Source of the DNA: Berryella intestinalis
Lineage (GTDB): Bacteria; Actinomycetota; Coriobacteriia; Coriobacteriales; Eggerthellaceae
Assembly: GCF_000814825.1 (NCBI RefSeq)
Contig: NZ_CP009302.1
Coordinates: 558,001-622,000 of the forward strand
Reading direction: 5' to 3'
DNA: 64,000 bases
Shown: positions 19,727 to 29,093 of the stretch, in pieces
Position numbering within the stretch: position 1 is the first letter of the stretch
How the letters are laid out: each line of letters starts with the position of its first letter
Notes under the pieces: model-generated
What the model was told of the DNA's origin: nothing
What the model saw: only the letters and a program-made list of their open reading frames with translations
The model's database searches: none
Program-made: the position numbers and the translations under genes

Positions 19727-20881
19727 TTGGGAATCGTAAGGACCCTCTACGACTGGCTGGGCAACCGCCTGGACGACGGCGAGACGGGCGACATCATAGC
19801 GATCCAGGCGACCGCCGCCGCCACCCACATGGTGGCCTTCAAGGTGGCCGTCGGCTACGTCTCGGCCGCAATATCCAAGGCCGACTTCCGCGTCTACAGG
19901 GACGGCAGGCTCTCCGAGGGCGACGAGTGGTCGTACCTGTGGACGGTCGCCCCCAACGACAACGAGACGGCGAACAAGCTCGTGTCCGATCTGGTGTGGG
20001 ACATGTACTCGAAGGGCCGTGGCCTCGTCGTGCCGCGCGGCGGGAGGCTGTACCGGGCCGAGCCCGACCCCCCGACCAGACAGAACCCCCTCGGGGCCGA
20101 CGAGTACGCGAGCTTGCGGGTGGGAAGCGCGAGCATACCGGGACCGGTCAGCGCGTCCGACCTGTTCGTCTTCGACCTGGGCGACCCGGACGTTCGCGGC
20201 CTGGTGGAGTCTATGGGCTCCCAGTACGCCCGGCTCGTGTCCGCCGCGTCCGATTCGTTCGTGTCCGACGCGTCGCGTCGGTACAAGATGAAGATCGAGA
20301 CGGCCCAGGGCGGCACCGAGGAGGAGCGGCGCAAGTACGAGGAGTGGGCCGAGAAGAACCTCCGGGCCTTCTTCGAGGGCAAGAACGCCGTACTCCCGGA
20401 GTTCAAGGGCCGCGAGCTCGTGGAGTTCGACAAGGCGACCGCGACCCGGCGGACGAGCGACGACTTCGTCAGGCTCCGAAAGGACTGCTTCGAGGCCGTG
20501 GCCAACGCCATGAAGATGCCCACCTCGATGCTCTATGGAAACGTGAACAACTTCGGCCAGGTGCACCAGTCCTTCCTCACCTTCGCGGTCGCCCCTGTCG
20601 CCTCCATGATGGAGCACGAGCTGACCGCCAAGGTGTTCGGCTTCGACGGATGGAGGCGGGGAGACCGTTTCTCGATCGACTTATCCCATGTCAAGCACGT
20701 AGACCTCCTGGACGCGGCGCAGGACGCCGAGAAGCTCGTAAGCAGCTCGCTCATGTCCCCCGACCAGGTTATGACCTTCCTCGGCCTCGACCCGCTCAAC
20801 GAGGAGTGGAGCCGACGGCATTACATGACCAGGAACTACTCGCTCGCGGGCGAGGCGAACTCCGAAGGGGGTGAAAACTAA
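19727..20881 (+). CDS. Portal protein (HK97 type)
   Basis: This 384-residue protein starts with TTG at 19727 (AAGGAG seven bases upstream). Typical segments are AFKVAVGYVSAAISKADFRVY near the N-terminus, LVWDMYSKGRGLVVPRGG, and RLRKDCFEAVANAMKMPTSML with FGQVHQSFLTFAVAP in the C-terminal half. It forms the ring at the capsid vertex through which DNA is packaged. The stop overlaps the protease ATG by one base. Confidence 0.93.
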   Translation: MGIVRTLYDWLGNRLDDGETGDIIAIQATAAATHMVAFKVAVGYVSAAISKADFRVYRDGRLSEGDEWSYLWTVAPNDNETANKLVSDLVWDMYSKGRGLVVPRGGRLYRAEPDPPTRQNPLGADEYASLRVGSASIPGPVSASDLFVFDLGDPDVRGLVESMGSQYARLVSAASDSFVSDASRRYKMKIETAQGGTEEERRKYEEWAEKNLRAFFEGKNAVLPEFKGRELVEFDKATATRRTSDDFVRLRKDCFEAVANAMKMPTSMLYGNVNNFGQVHQSFLTFAVAPVASMMEHELTAKVFGFDGWRRGDRFSIDLSHVKHVDLLDAAQDAEKLVSSSLMSPDQVMTFLGLDPLNEEWSRRHYMTRNYSLAGEANSEGGEN

Positions 20882-21681
20882 TGGCTAAGAGATTCTTCCA
20901 GATGGTGGAGGCCCCGACCTCGGCGGAGATCGTCATATACGGCGACATCTGCTCGTACCCGTGGGACGAGTCCGACGTTTCCAGTTGGGGCCTGTCCCAG
21001 CGGCTCGCCGCGCTCCCCGACACGGTGGAGGAGGTCACGGTGCGGATCAACTCCTACGGCGGCGAGGTCGCCGAGGGCGTGGCGATATACAACGCGCTGC
21101 GCGCCTGCAAGGCGAGGGTGACCACCGTGTGCGACGGCTTCGCCTGCTCGATCGCTTCGGTGATCTTCATGGCGGGCGAGGAGCGCGTCATGAGCGACGC
21201 CTCGCTGCTGATGATCCACAACGCTTCCTCCTGGGCGGGGGGCGACGCCCCGAAGCTCCGCAAGCTCGCCGACGACCTCGACACCATCACCGGCCTGTCG
21301 CGCGGGATCTACCTCGCGGCGACCGACCTCGACGAGGCGGAGCTCACCCGGATGATGGACGACGAGACGTGGCTCACGCCCGAGTTCTGCGTCGAGCACG
21401 GCTTCGCGACCGCCGTCGAATCCAGCGAGGCGAGCGGGCCCGCGCAGTCGGCGCGCTTCAACGCCAAGCAGCTCGTTGAGCTCCTGACCGAGCAGGTTCA
21501 CGCCAAAAAGCCGAAGGCCGAGCGAGAGGGCCGCACGGTCGAGGCGAAGCTCGACGCGATCATGGCGCACCTCGGCATCGGTGCAGACGACCCCGCCGAG
21601 AGCGACCATGGAATAGGCGACCAGCGCATCCAGGCGCAGGAAGCGACCCATAGGCTTGCCGAGTTCTTCGGCCGCATCTAA
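20881..21681 (+). CDS. ClpP/S14-type prohead protease
   Basis: This 266-residue protein has a ClpP fold: INSYGGEVAEGVAIYNAL, nucleophile serine in CDGFACSIASVIFMAGEE and catalytic histidine in LLMIHNASS. The C-terminal ~70 residues are charged and probably scaffold-like. It should cleave the capsid protein N-terminus during prohead maturation. It sits between portal and capsid as in HK97-type phages. Confidence 0.93.
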   Translation: MAKRFFQMVEAPTSAEIVIYGDICSYPWDESDVSSWGLSQRLAALPDTVEEVTVRINSYGGEVAEGVAIYNALRACKARVTTVCDGFACSIASVIFMAGEERVMSDASLLMIHNASSWAGGDAPKLRKLADDLDTITGLSRGIYLAATDLDEAELTRMMDDETWLTPEFCVEHGFATAVESSEASGPAQSARFNAKQLVELLTEQVHAKKPKAEREGRTVEAKLDAIMAHLGIGADDPAESDHGIGDQRIQAQEATHRLAEFFGRI

Positions 21682-21703
21682 CGACAACCGAGAAAGGAAC
21701 CAC

Positions 21704-22903
21704 ATGACCATCCAGCTCAACAAGGCCCGCGAGGCGGGTTCCAGGCTCTACCAGGCCTTCCAGACCGAGGGAGCGGATTCCGAAGCCGCATTCGCCCAGT
21801 TCGCCGAGGCGATCGCCGACGACGTCGCCGAGCAGTACCGGTGCGCGGTCGCGACCCAGGACTCCGCCGTCCTCCAGGCGCGCGGGTTCCGCACTCTCAC
21901 TAGCGAGGAGACGACCTACTATCAGCGCATCACCGACGCTCTCTCCGCCGTCGATCCCAAGCAGGCGTTCGCGACCATGGGCGACAACCTCATGCCCATC
22001 ACGATCATCGAGGACGTGATGCGCAACATCTCCAAGGCGCATCCCCTTCTCGCCCGCGTGAAGGCCGTCCCCGCCGCCGCGCTCACCCGCTGGGTGCGCA
22101 ACCGCGACAAGGGTCTGGCCGCCGTGTGGGGCGAGCTCAACAGCGAGATAACCAAGGAGATCACGTCGGCCTTCGATGTCGTGGACATCAAGCAGGGCAA
22201 GCTCTCCTGCTTCGCGCTGGTCTCCCAGGACATGCTCAAGCTCGGCCCCGTGTGGCTCGACGGGTACGTGACCACGGTCCTCTCCGAGGCCATCGCCATC
22301 GGCCTCGAGACCGGCCTCGTCTCCGGCAACGGCATCAAGGGCCAGCCCGTCGGCATCGACCGCGACATCCACCAGGGCGTCTCGATCAACTCCGGCACCG
22401 GCTACCCCCAGAAGGCCGCCGTCAAGCTCGCCGACTTCGGCCCCGCCGCCTACGGTGCCGTCGTAGCCACGCTCATGACGGACGAGGCGGGCAAGGCGAA
22501 GTCCGTGAACGTCGTCAACGGCGAGTCGCTCACGCTCATCGTCAACAACAAGACCTACCTCACAAAGGTCATGCCCGGCGTCCGCGTCATGGGCGCAGAC
22601 GGGATCTACCGCGACTCCTTCCCGGTGCCCACCGAGGTGATCCCCTCCGTTGCGGTCGCCGACGACCGCGGCGTCCTGGCGTTGATGGACGAGTACGAGA
22701 TGTTCGTCGGGGCCGACCGCGGCATCGAGTTCAGCGACGACGCCAAGTTCCTCGAGGACCAGCGGGCCTTCAAGGCCGTGCTCTACGCCGCCGGCATGGC
22801 GTACGACAACACGAGCGCCGTCCTGCTCGACCTGTCCGCAGTCGCCGAGGCCGCCGCGCCCGTGAAGGTCAAGGGCACCGTGTCCACCAAGGCCGAGGCC
22901 TAG
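21704..22903 (+). CDS. Major capsid protein (HK97 fold)
   Basis: This 399-residue protein is expressed from an ATG at 21704 with AGAAAGGAAC upstream. Typical HK97 gp5 landmarks are FATMGDNLMPITIIEDVMRN, VDIKQGKLSCFALVSQDML, LETGLVSGNGIKGQPVGI and a C-terminal EYEMFVGADRGIEFSDDAKF stretch. The N-terminal ~90 residues are the helical delta-domain to be removed by the protease. It forms the icosahedral shell. Confidence 0.93.
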   Translation: MTIQLNKAREAGSRLYQAFQTEGADSEAAFAQFAEAIADDVAEQYRCAVATQDSAVLQARGFRTLTSEETTYYQRITDALSAVDPKQAFATMGDNLMPITIIEDVMRNISKAHPLLARVKAVPAAALTRWVRNRDKGLAAVWGELNSEITKEITSAFDVVDIKQGKLSCFALVSQDMLKLGPVWLDGYVTTVLSEAIAIGLETGLVSGNGIKGQPVGIDRDIHQGVSINSGTGYPQKAAVKLADFGPAAYGAVVATLMTDEAGKAKSVNVVNGESLTLIVNNKTYLTKVMPGVRVMGADGIYRDSFPVPTEVIPSVAVADDRGVLALMDEYEMFVGADRGIEFSDDAKFLEDQRAFKAVLYAAGMAYDNTSAVLLDLSAVAEAAAPVKVKGTVSTKAEA

Positions 22904-22921
22904 CGAGCGGGAGGGGGCGGA

Positions 22922-23209
22922 ATGACCAGCGACGAGCTGCTTGCGCGCGCGAAGCGCAAGCTCAACATCACGTGGAGCGACGAGGGCACCGACGCCCGCG
23001 TGCGCGACGCGATCGACGCCGCCCGCCCCCGCCTCGCCCACCTCCTGGGGCTTGACGGGGGAAGCGCGCTGCTCGAGCAGGGAGAGGAGCTTGGGCTGCT
23101 CATGGAGGCCGTGTTCTACGCCTTCAACGACGCCGCCGACGAGTTCGCCGAGAACTACGCCGCCGACATCCTGCGCGTGCGGATGAAGCACGAGGCGCGC
23201 GATGCTTAG
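22922..23209 (+). CDS. Head-tail connector (gp6-like)
   Basis: This 95-residue helical protein (DELLARAKRKLNITWSDE, AIDAARPRLAHLLGL, EAVFYAFNDAADEFAENY) follows the capsid gene. It matches the phage DNA-packaging/connector group that docks on the portal. GGGAGGGGGCGG precedes it. It overlaps the next gene by eight bases. Confidence 0.8.
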   Translation: MTSDELLARAKRKLNITWSDEGTDARVRDAIDAARPRLAHLLGLDGGSALLEQGEELGLLMEAVFYAFNDAADEFAENYAADILRVRMKHEARDA

Positions 23210-23828
23210 CAGGAGACCGCCATTCCCGCGCCTGGTCGACGGCGTGGCGCTCCTGTACGAGGACGGCGGCGCGTCGGCTGCGAGGGGGGCCGACTTCTCG
23301 GACGCCTCGCTGCTCACGTCGCCCGCCACGCCGCTCGCCTTCGCGCACGCGTCGAGCCGCCAGACCGACATGGAGCTCGCCACCGGCGAGGGCTTCGCTT
23401 TCGAGCGCAAGGTCAGGGTGCGCGACGCGCCCGCCGTCCGATCTGCGAGGCTCGCGCTGATAGGCCCGGACGTGTTCGAGGTCGCATACGTGGACCGAGA
23501 CGGCGGCGGGTACGCCTACCTGTTCCTCGACCAGCTGCGCTCGGCCGGCACGGTCTCGCTCGTGGCCGATTCGGGCGGGTGCGACGATATCGGCAACCCG
23601 GTCGGAGAGTCGAGGACGCCCGTGCACGTGCGCGACACGGCGCGGGCCGGCGCGCAGGCGATGGACGCGGCGCGCCTCGGAGTCGCCAGGTCGGTATCCG
23701 TCACGCTGCGCGAGCGCGACTACGCGGACGAGAGGCGCTTCGAGCTCGGCGGGAGGCGCTACGACGTCAAGTCCGTCCGCGCCGCGAACGGGTGGGCCGT
23801 CGTGACCGGAGAGAGGGAGCTTGCCTAG
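23202..23828 (+). CDS. Head-closure / head-tail adaptor candidate
   Basis: This 208-residue protein is largely beta (SARLALIGPDVFEVAYVD, YAYLFLDQLRSAGTVSL). Its C-terminal part (SVSVTLRERDYADERRFELG, RRYDVKSVRAANGWAVV) is like the OB-type head-closure proteins. It is longer than the usual ~110 residues, with an extra N-terminal domain. Assignment rests on this C-terminal pattern and on its place between connector and tail genes. Confidence 0.6.
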   Translation: MLSRRPPFPRLVDGVALLYEDGGASAARGADFSDASLLTSPATPLAFAHASSRQTDMELATGEGFAFERKVRVRDAPAVRSARLALIGPDVFEVAYVDRDGGGYAYLFLDQLRSAGTVSLVADSGGCDDIGNPVGESRTPVHVRDTARAGAQAMDAARLGVARSVSVTLRERDYADERRFELGGRRYDVKSVRAANGWAVVTGERELA

Positions 23829-24146
23829 ATGGACGCCAGAGAGCTGAGGAGGCTGCTCCTCGAAACCGGGATGGAGGTCCACTACGGCCACTTCACCGGC
23901 GACCACCCCATGCCCTACCTGACCTACCGCGAGGTCGGGACGCGCGACATGAGCGCAGACAACCGCGCGCTCGTGAGGACGCGGCGCTGGGACATAGACC
24001 TGTACACGCGCGGCAAGCAGCCGGAAGCCTCGGCGAAGGTCGAGGCCCTGCTCGACGCGCACGGCATAAGGTTCTCGGCGACCGAATACGAGGCCGCCGA
24101 CGGGGCGTTTTTGCAGACGGTCTACGAAGTGAGGCTGATGGCATGA
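23829..24146 (+). CDS. Minor tail / tail-completion protein (pi2 protein 38-like)
   Basis: This 105-residue protein matches the small tail-terminator-like proteins of Gram-positive siphophages: GMEVHYGHFTGDHPMPYLTYRE, TRRWDIDLYTRGKQPEASAKVE and a C-terminal FLQTVYEVRLMA strand. It directly abuts the previous gene and overlaps the next by four bases. Confidence 0.7.
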   Translation: MDARELRRLLLETGMEVHYGHFTGDHPMPYLTYREVGTRDMSADNRALVRTRRWDIDLYTRGKQPEASAKVEALLDAHGIRFSATEYEAADGAFLQTVYEVRLMA

Positions 24147-24505
24147 GCGAGGTGACCATATCGCTCGGAGACCTCGGCGGCGAGCTCGAGCGCGTGATCC
24201 GCGGGTACTCCGACGAGGTGAGGAAAGAGACCGAGAGGGACGTTCGCGCCGCCGCCAGGGTCGCGGTCGAAGAGCTCAGGGCGACGTCCCCGAAGGGCAC
24301 GGGCGAGTACGCGGCCGGATGGGCGGCATCGGTCAAGAGGCCCGCGCCGGGATCGGTCGAGGCGGTCGTTGGAAACCGCGACAAGCCCGGCCTCACGCAC
24401 CTGCTCGAGAAGGGCCACGGCGGGCCGCACCCCGCCCCGGCCCGCCCGCACATCGAGCCGGCCGCCGAGCGCGGCATCGCGGAGCTGAGGCGCCGCATGT
24501 CGTAG
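24143..24505 (+). CDS. HK97 gp10-like tail-completion protein
   Basis: This 120-residue product has the gp10 pattern: an N-terminal amphipathic helix (ELERVIRGYSDEVRKETERD), AAARVAVEELRATSPKGTGEYAAGW, then HLLEKGHGG and RPHIEPAAERGIAELR. It connects head and tail in siphophages. A strong GC hairpin (GGGCCGCCCC/GGGGCGGCCC, 24529-24554) without T-run follows it. Confidence 0.85.
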   Translation: MSEVTISLGDLGGELERVIRGYSDEVRKETERDVRAAARVAVEELRATSPKGTGEYAAGWAASVKRPAPGSVEAVVGNRDKPGLTHLLEKGHGGPHPAPARPHIEPAAERGIAELRRRMS

Positions 24506-24573
24506 CCGAACGGAAATCAACGAACGAACGGGCCGCCCCGACCGGGGCGGCCCTCCGCATGTTAGGAGAAGAA

Positions 24574-25155
24574 ATGGCAAACATGGTCGAATACGGACTG
24601 TCGAACGTCCACGTCGCTTTCATCGGCAAGGACGGCGCGTACGAGACGCCGAAGCCCGTCAAGGGCGCGGTGACGCTCACGGCGGACCCCGAGGGCGACG
24701 AGAAGGTGTTTTACGCCGATAACACTAAGTACTACGTCATTAACAAGAAGGGCGGCTACAAGGGGTCGCTCGAGATGGCGCTCCTCCCCGAGGACGTCAA
24801 GGCGCGCATGCTCGGCGACTACATCGACGAGTCGGGGCACTACGTCGAGAACGCGAACGGCAAGCCCGAGCACTTCGCGCTGCTCTACCAGGTCGAGGGC
24901 GACGAGGTCGAGCGCGGCGGATGCTTCTTCGACGTCGTCGCGGCCCGTCCGAAGGTCGAGCACAAGACGTCGGAGGAGACCGTCGAGGTCCAGACCGAGA
25001 GCGTGGACATCTCCATGCTGAACAAGAGCTTCCCCGAGGCCGGCATCTCGACGCCGAAGATGGTCGTCCACAAGGCAGACCCCGACTGGGGGACCTTCTT
25101 CACCAAGGTGTCCGAGCCCAAGGCGCCCAAGGCCTCCTCGGTGCCCGGGGCGTAG
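24574..25155 (+). CDS. Major tail protein
   Basis: This 193-residue tail-tube protein begins MANMVEYGLSNVHVAFIG after TTAGGAGAAGAA. Hallmarks are VKGAVTLTADPEGDEKVFYAD, YKGSLEMALLPEDVKARML and EHFALLYQVEGDEVERGG. The gene is set apart by a 68-bp gap containing a GC hairpin, which may raise its relative expression. Confidence 0.9.
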   Translation: MANMVEYGLSNVHVAFIGKDGAYETPKPVKGAVTLTADPEGDEKVFYADNTKYYVINKKGGYKGSLEMALLPEDVKARMLGDYIDESGHYVENANGKPEHFALLYQVEGDEVERGGCFFDVVAARPKVEHKTSEETVEVQTESVDISMLNKSFPEAGISTPKMVVHKADPDWGTFFTKVSEPKAPKASSVPGA

Positions 25156-25157
25156 CG

Positions 25158-25547
25158 ATGCGCACGGCGCGGATATGGGGCCGCGACCTCGAGATGGTCG
25201 GCGGCCCGTACACGTTCGTCGTCTGGGAGCGCGAGCGCGGCGGGGACTTCCTCGCCGCGCTCTCCGACGTTCAGCGCCGCGAGAGGGTCACGGTCTCGGA
25301 CTACCTCCCCTTCGCATGGGCGATGTGCGCCACCGCAGACGATGGGACGCCCGGATACGACGAATGGTGCCGCTCTCCCGAATGGTCGGCGTTCGACATC
25401 TCGGAGCAGGGCGCGGGCGACGTGATCGCCGTGATCTCGTCGGCGCTGGTCGCCGAGTTTTTTCCCTCCGCGAAGGCCGGGAGGGGCCCGCTCGCCCGAA
25501 TCAGACGGCTCGTCCGACGGGCCGCGCGACGGCTTCGACGGGCATAG
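25158..25547 (+). CDS. Tail assembly chaperone, G-type
   Basis: This 130-residue protein lies between the tail tube and tape measure genes, the fixed place of gpG chaperones. It has WGRDLEMVGGPYTFVVWERER near its start and a helical middle ending DVIAVISSALVAEFFPSA. Its last ~25 residues turn Arg-rich and their codons lose the local third-base GC preference. At that point a different frame (to 25719) becomes coding-like, which suggests a programmed frameshift near 25458-25500. Confidence 0.75.
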   Translation: MRTARIWGRDLEMVGGPYTFVVWERERGGDFLAALSDVQRRERVTVSDYLPFAWAMCATADDGTPGYDEWCRSPEWSAFDISEQGAGDVIAVISSALVAEFFPSAKAGRGPLARIRRLVRRAARRLRRA

Positions 25548-25554
25548 GGCGGTG

Positions 25555-25719
25555 ATGGCGCTCAAGCGCCTCGGGTTCTCGGTCGGCGAGGTGCGGCGCA
25601 TGAGCTGGCGCGACTACGTGGTGTACGGCGACGTGCTCGCCGAATCGCTCGGCTCCGAGGGCGCCGGTGACGAGCCTAAGAGGGCCACCCAGGCCGACAT
25701 CGACAGACTGATGGGATAG
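25555..25719 (+). CDS. Tail assembly chaperone, T-type (likely made as G-T fusion)
   Basis: This 54-residue frame starts with MALKRLGFSVGEVRRMSWRD and ends ATQADIDRLMG, as gpT-type domains do. It is in the +1 (equals -2) frame relative to the 25158 gene. That frame is open upstream well past the G stop, with coding-like codons from about 25498. The true product is probably a frameshifted fusion, as in lambda G/GT and in Mu; independent initiation at the ATG (ribosome site weak) is the alternative. Confidence 0.65.
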   Translation: MALKRLGFSVGEVRRMSWRDYVVYGDVLAESLGSEGAGDEPKRATQADIDRLMG

Positions 25720-25721
25720 AG

Positions 25722-28700
25722 ATGGCTGACGCATACAAGGGACTGACGATCAAGCTCGGCGCGGACGACACCAAGCTGTCCGCCGCGCTCAAGAACGCGA
25801 AGAAGCTCGCGAACGGCACCGGCGCGGAGATGAGGAACCTCCAGAAGGCGCTCAAGCTCGACCCCGGGAACACCAAGCTGCTGGCCGAGCAGCAGGAGGT
25901 CCTCCAGAAGCAGGTCGCCGCATCGACCGAGAAGCTCGAGCTCCTCAAGAAGGCCGAATCCGAGATCGGCAAGGAGAACATGTCGGGCGAGCAGTGGACG
26001 TACCTCCAGGCCGACATCGTGCTCACCCAGAACCGCCTCGACGACCTCAACGACAAGCTCGCCGTCACGAGGGCGAGGCTCGACCCCGCCGTGCTGTCGA
26101 GCCTCGGCGGCGCGCTCGCGGCGAGGTCCGCCGACTTCGAGCGCATCGGGGCGAGGGTCTCGTCGGCCGGATCGGCGCTCACGAGGACGCTCACGCCCGC
26201 CATCATAGGGGCGGGCGGCGCGTCGCTCGCGGCGGCCGTGAAGATTGACGCGGCGCTCACCGGCGTGAAGAAGACCGTCAACGGAACCGACGAGCAGTAC
26301 CAGAGGCTCAAGGAGTCGGCGATCGAATTCTCAAAGGTCAACGCCGTGTCGGCAGACCAGGTGCTCGACATCCAGGCCCTCGGCGCGCAGCTCGGGTTCG
26401 CCATCGACGAGCTCGACGAGTTCTCGCGCGTCGTCTCCGGCCTCGATATCGCCACGAACATGGATGCCGAGACAGCCGGCACCGAGATGGCGAGGTTCGC
26501 GAACATCACGAAGATGTCGCACGGCGAGATATCGAACTACGCCTCGGCGGTCGTCGGCCTCGGCAACAACATGGCCACCACCGAAAGCGACATATCGGCC
26601 ATGGCCATGAGGCTCGCCGCCGCCGGCACGCAGGTCGGCATGTCGCAGGCCGACATACTCGGCCTCGCCGCCGCGCTGTCCTCGATGGGCGTCGAGGCCG
26701 AGGCCGGCGGCACCGCGATATCGACCATCATGAGCCAGATCGACAAGGACGTCGCGACCAACTCGGCGTCGGTCAAGACGTGGGCGGACGCCGCCGGGAT
26801 GAGCGCCCAGGCGTTCGCCGACGCGTGGCGCAGCGACCCGGTCGACGCATTGTCGGCGCTGCTCTCCGGCATGGAGGGCGCCACCGCCGAAGGCGGCAAC
26901 ATGTCCGTCATGCTCGAGGAGCTCGGCATCGACTCGGTGCGGCAGACTGACATCATGAAGCGCCTGGCCGGCAACTCCGATCTCGTGGCCAAGGCCGTCT
27001 CCCTGTCCAACGACGAATGGTCGAAGAACACCGCCCTCGGAGCCGAGGTAGAGAACCGCAACAGCTCGCTCGCGGCCAAGATAGAGATGCTCAAGAACCG
27101 CGTCATCGCCATGGCCGAGGAGTTCGGCGGCCCGCTCGCCGACGCGCTGCTCGACGTCGTCGACCAGGCCGAGCCGCTCATCAAGCAGATCGAGTCCGGA
27201 GTCCGCGCTTTCGCGAACATGAGCGACGGCGAGCAGCGGGCCGTAGTCCAGACGCTCGCCCTCGCGGCGGCGCTCGGACCGGCGCTCAAGGTGATCGGCG
27301 GCGGAATCGGCAGCATAGGCAGGTTCGGGGAGTCGCTCAAGAAGATGAGCGAGACCATGTCCGGCGTCGAGAAGATGTCCGGATCGGTCAAGTTCGGGCT
27401 CGCGAGCATGGGCCTCGCGATCGTGGCCGCCGAGATAGCGCTCGTCTACAGGCAGTGGGAAGACCACAACAGGGAGATGCGGCAGGCCGAGGAGATAGCG
27501 CGCGGTCTCGCGAACGCCGAGGGCGCGGCGGCGGCGGCCGTGTCGAGCGCCGGGGACGCCGCCGAGGACGCGTCGTCGTCCCTGTCGTCGGTCAGGGACG
27601 ACTTCGCCGACCTGAGGCGCGAGATGGCCGACATGGTGAAGGGGTGGTCCGACAACTGGGCGTCGCTGCACGGCAGCAAGGCTGAGCTCGACAGCTACGT
27701 GGGCACCATAAAGGAGCTTGCTGGCCAGTCGGGCCTCACTGCGGAGAAGCAGAACGCCCTCAAGAACGCGGTCGACGGCTACAACAGGATAACGGGAGAC
27801 TCGATCTCGATAACCGACGAGGCGAACGGAAAGCTCGCCGACACCGAGGGCAACGCGATCCAATCCGCCGACGCGATCGAGAAGATGGCAGACGCGTGGT
27901 ACGCCAGCGCCAGGGCGCAGGCCTACGCCAAGCAGATCGGCGACCTCTTCGAGAAGCAGGTCGAGATACAGGAGCAGATGGTCGCGGCCCAGAGGGAGGT
28001 CGACAAACTGCAGAAGAGGTACGACGAGTCGACAAACCCATCAACGGGCCTCATAACGGAACTCGGAAAGGCCAAAGAAGCGCTCGACGGCCTCAAGGGC
28101 GCGTACGACGACACGTCGAGGTCGATCGATGACACGACCAAGAAGATGAACCTGGTCGACCAGAAGATGATCGAGCTGATAGACCGCAACTCCGAGCTGG
28201 CCGTGAGGCTGAGGGACGCCGGCCTAGGATCGGCCGACCTGTCGAAGGCCCTCACGGACATGGGCGTGTCGGCCGAGCGCGCAGCGGCGATGTCAACCGA
28301 CCAGCTGTTCGGACTCGCCGAGCAGGTAAAGGAGATGGACGCGCTCAAGATCGACCCGAAGACCTTCCGCGTCTCCGACGACGGCACGATCAGCGACCAG
28401 CTCGGGCGCGTCTGGGACCTCAAGGCGCAGACCATCGACGGCAAGCACTACACCGTCTCGGACGACGGCACGATCAGCGTGGCCGGGACGAGCATCGACG
28501 GGCTGAACGCGATGGAGGTCGCCGACAAGCCGTTCGAGGTCACCGACGGCGGAACGGCGGCCCAGGCGGGCGACAAGGTCGCCGCCGTCGACGCGCGCAA
28601 GATCGATGACAAGGAGTTCTCCGTCAGGGCCCTCGACCGCGCAACGGGCATCATCGACGGCATCAAGAACAAGCTCCTGTCGCTCGCGGGCGTGGACATC

Positions 28701-29093
28701 CCCGTCGGGAGAAACGCGTCCGGCGGCATATCGCCCGTGAGGATCGAGAGGGTGCCCATGCACGCCGACGGCGGCATCTACACGGCCGCGACCCTGACGA
28801 ACGTCGGCGTCGTCGGCGAGGCGGGCGCCGAGGCCGTGCTGAACGGCCCCGGAGGATCGGCGATCGTCCCGCTGACGAACCGCCATTACGTGAGGCCGTT
28901 CGCCCGGGCCGTCGCCGCCGAGATCCCGCAGGCCCCGCCCATCGACCTGAGCGGCGTCGAGTCGAGGCTCGACGCGCTCACCGACCAGGTGCGCGAGATG
29001 GACGTCCTCATAGACGGCGAGCGCGCAGGGCGAATCCTCGCGCCGATCATCAACGAGCGCCTCGGCGCCGTCAAGGAGGAGATGCAGAGATGA
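25722..29093 (+). CDS. Tape measure protein (TP901 type)
   Basis: This 1123-residue tail tape measure protein has long coiled-coil stretches near the N-terminus (TKLSAALKNAKKLANGTGAEM). A TP901 core follows at ~200-420 (VNAVSADQVLDIQALGAQLG, AGTEMARFANITKMS, LGLAAALSSMGVEAEAGGTA), then hydrophobic segments near 510-580. Residues ~860-970 hold several degenerate repeats of the form F-V-SDDGTIS. The C-terminus has HADGGIYTAATLTNVG and GEAGAEAVL, typical of this family. Tail length by the tape measure rule would be roughly 165-170 nm. Confidence 0.95.
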   Translation: MADAYKGLTIKLGADDTKLSAALKNAKKLANGTGAEMRNLQKALKLDPGNTKLLAEQQEVLQKQVAASTEKLELLKKAESEIGKENMSGEQWTYLQADIVLTQNRLDDLNDKLAVTRARLDPAVLSSLGGALAARSADFERIGARVSSAGSALTRTLTPAIIGAGGASLAAAVKIDAALTGVKKTVNGTDEQYQRLKESAIEFSKVNAVSADQVLDIQALGAQLGFAIDELDEFSRVVSGLDIATNMDAETAGTEMARFANITKMSHGEISNYASAVVGLGNNMATTESDISAMAMRLAAAGTQVGMSQADILGLAAALSSMGVEAEAGGTAISTIMSQIDKDVATNSASVKTWADAAGMSAQAFADAWRSDPVDALSALLSGMEGATAEGGNMSVMLEELGIDSVRQTDIMKRLAGNSDLVAKAVSLSNDEWSKNTALGAEVENRNSSLAAKIEMLKNRVIAMAEEFGGPLADALLDVVDQAEPLIKQIESGVRAFANMSDGEQRAVVQTLALAAALGPALKVIGGGIGSIGRFGESLKKMSETMSGVEKMSGSVKFGLASMGLAIVAAEIALVYRQWEDHNREMRQAEEIARGLANAEGAAAAAVSSAGDAAEDASSSLSSVRDDFADLRREMADMVKGWSDNWASLHGSKAELDSYVGTIKELAGQSGLTAEKQNALKNAVDGYNRITGDSISITDEANGKLADTEGNAIQSADAIEKMADAWYASARAQAYAKQIGDLFEKQVEIQEQMVAAQREVDKLQKRYDESTNPSTGLITELGKAKEALDGLKGAYDDTSRSIDDTTKKMNLVDQKMIELIDRNSELAVRLRDAGLGSADLSKALTDMGVSAERAAAMSTDQLFGLAEQVKEMDALKIDPKTFRVSDDGTISDQLGRVWDLKAQTIDGKHYTVSDDGTISVAGTSIDGLNAMEVADKPFEVTDGGTAAQAGDKVAAVDARKIDDKEFSVRALDRATGIIDGIKNKLLSLAGVDIPVGRNASGGISPVRIERVPMHADGGIYTAATLTNVGVVGEAGAEAVLNGPGGSAIVPLTNRHYVRPFARAVAAEIPQAPPIDLSGVESRLDALTDQVREMDVLIDGERAGRILAPIINERLGAVKEEMQR

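Noticed and set aside
21560-23410. 616-codon minus-strand ORF across the capsid gene
   Set aside because: Composition (Leu/Val/Gly/Arg/His) and lack of motifs mark it as a shadow of the capsid frame.
24528-24556. Full terminator before the major tail gene
   Set aside because: Strong GC hairpin but no T-run; more likely an attenuation or RNA-stability element.
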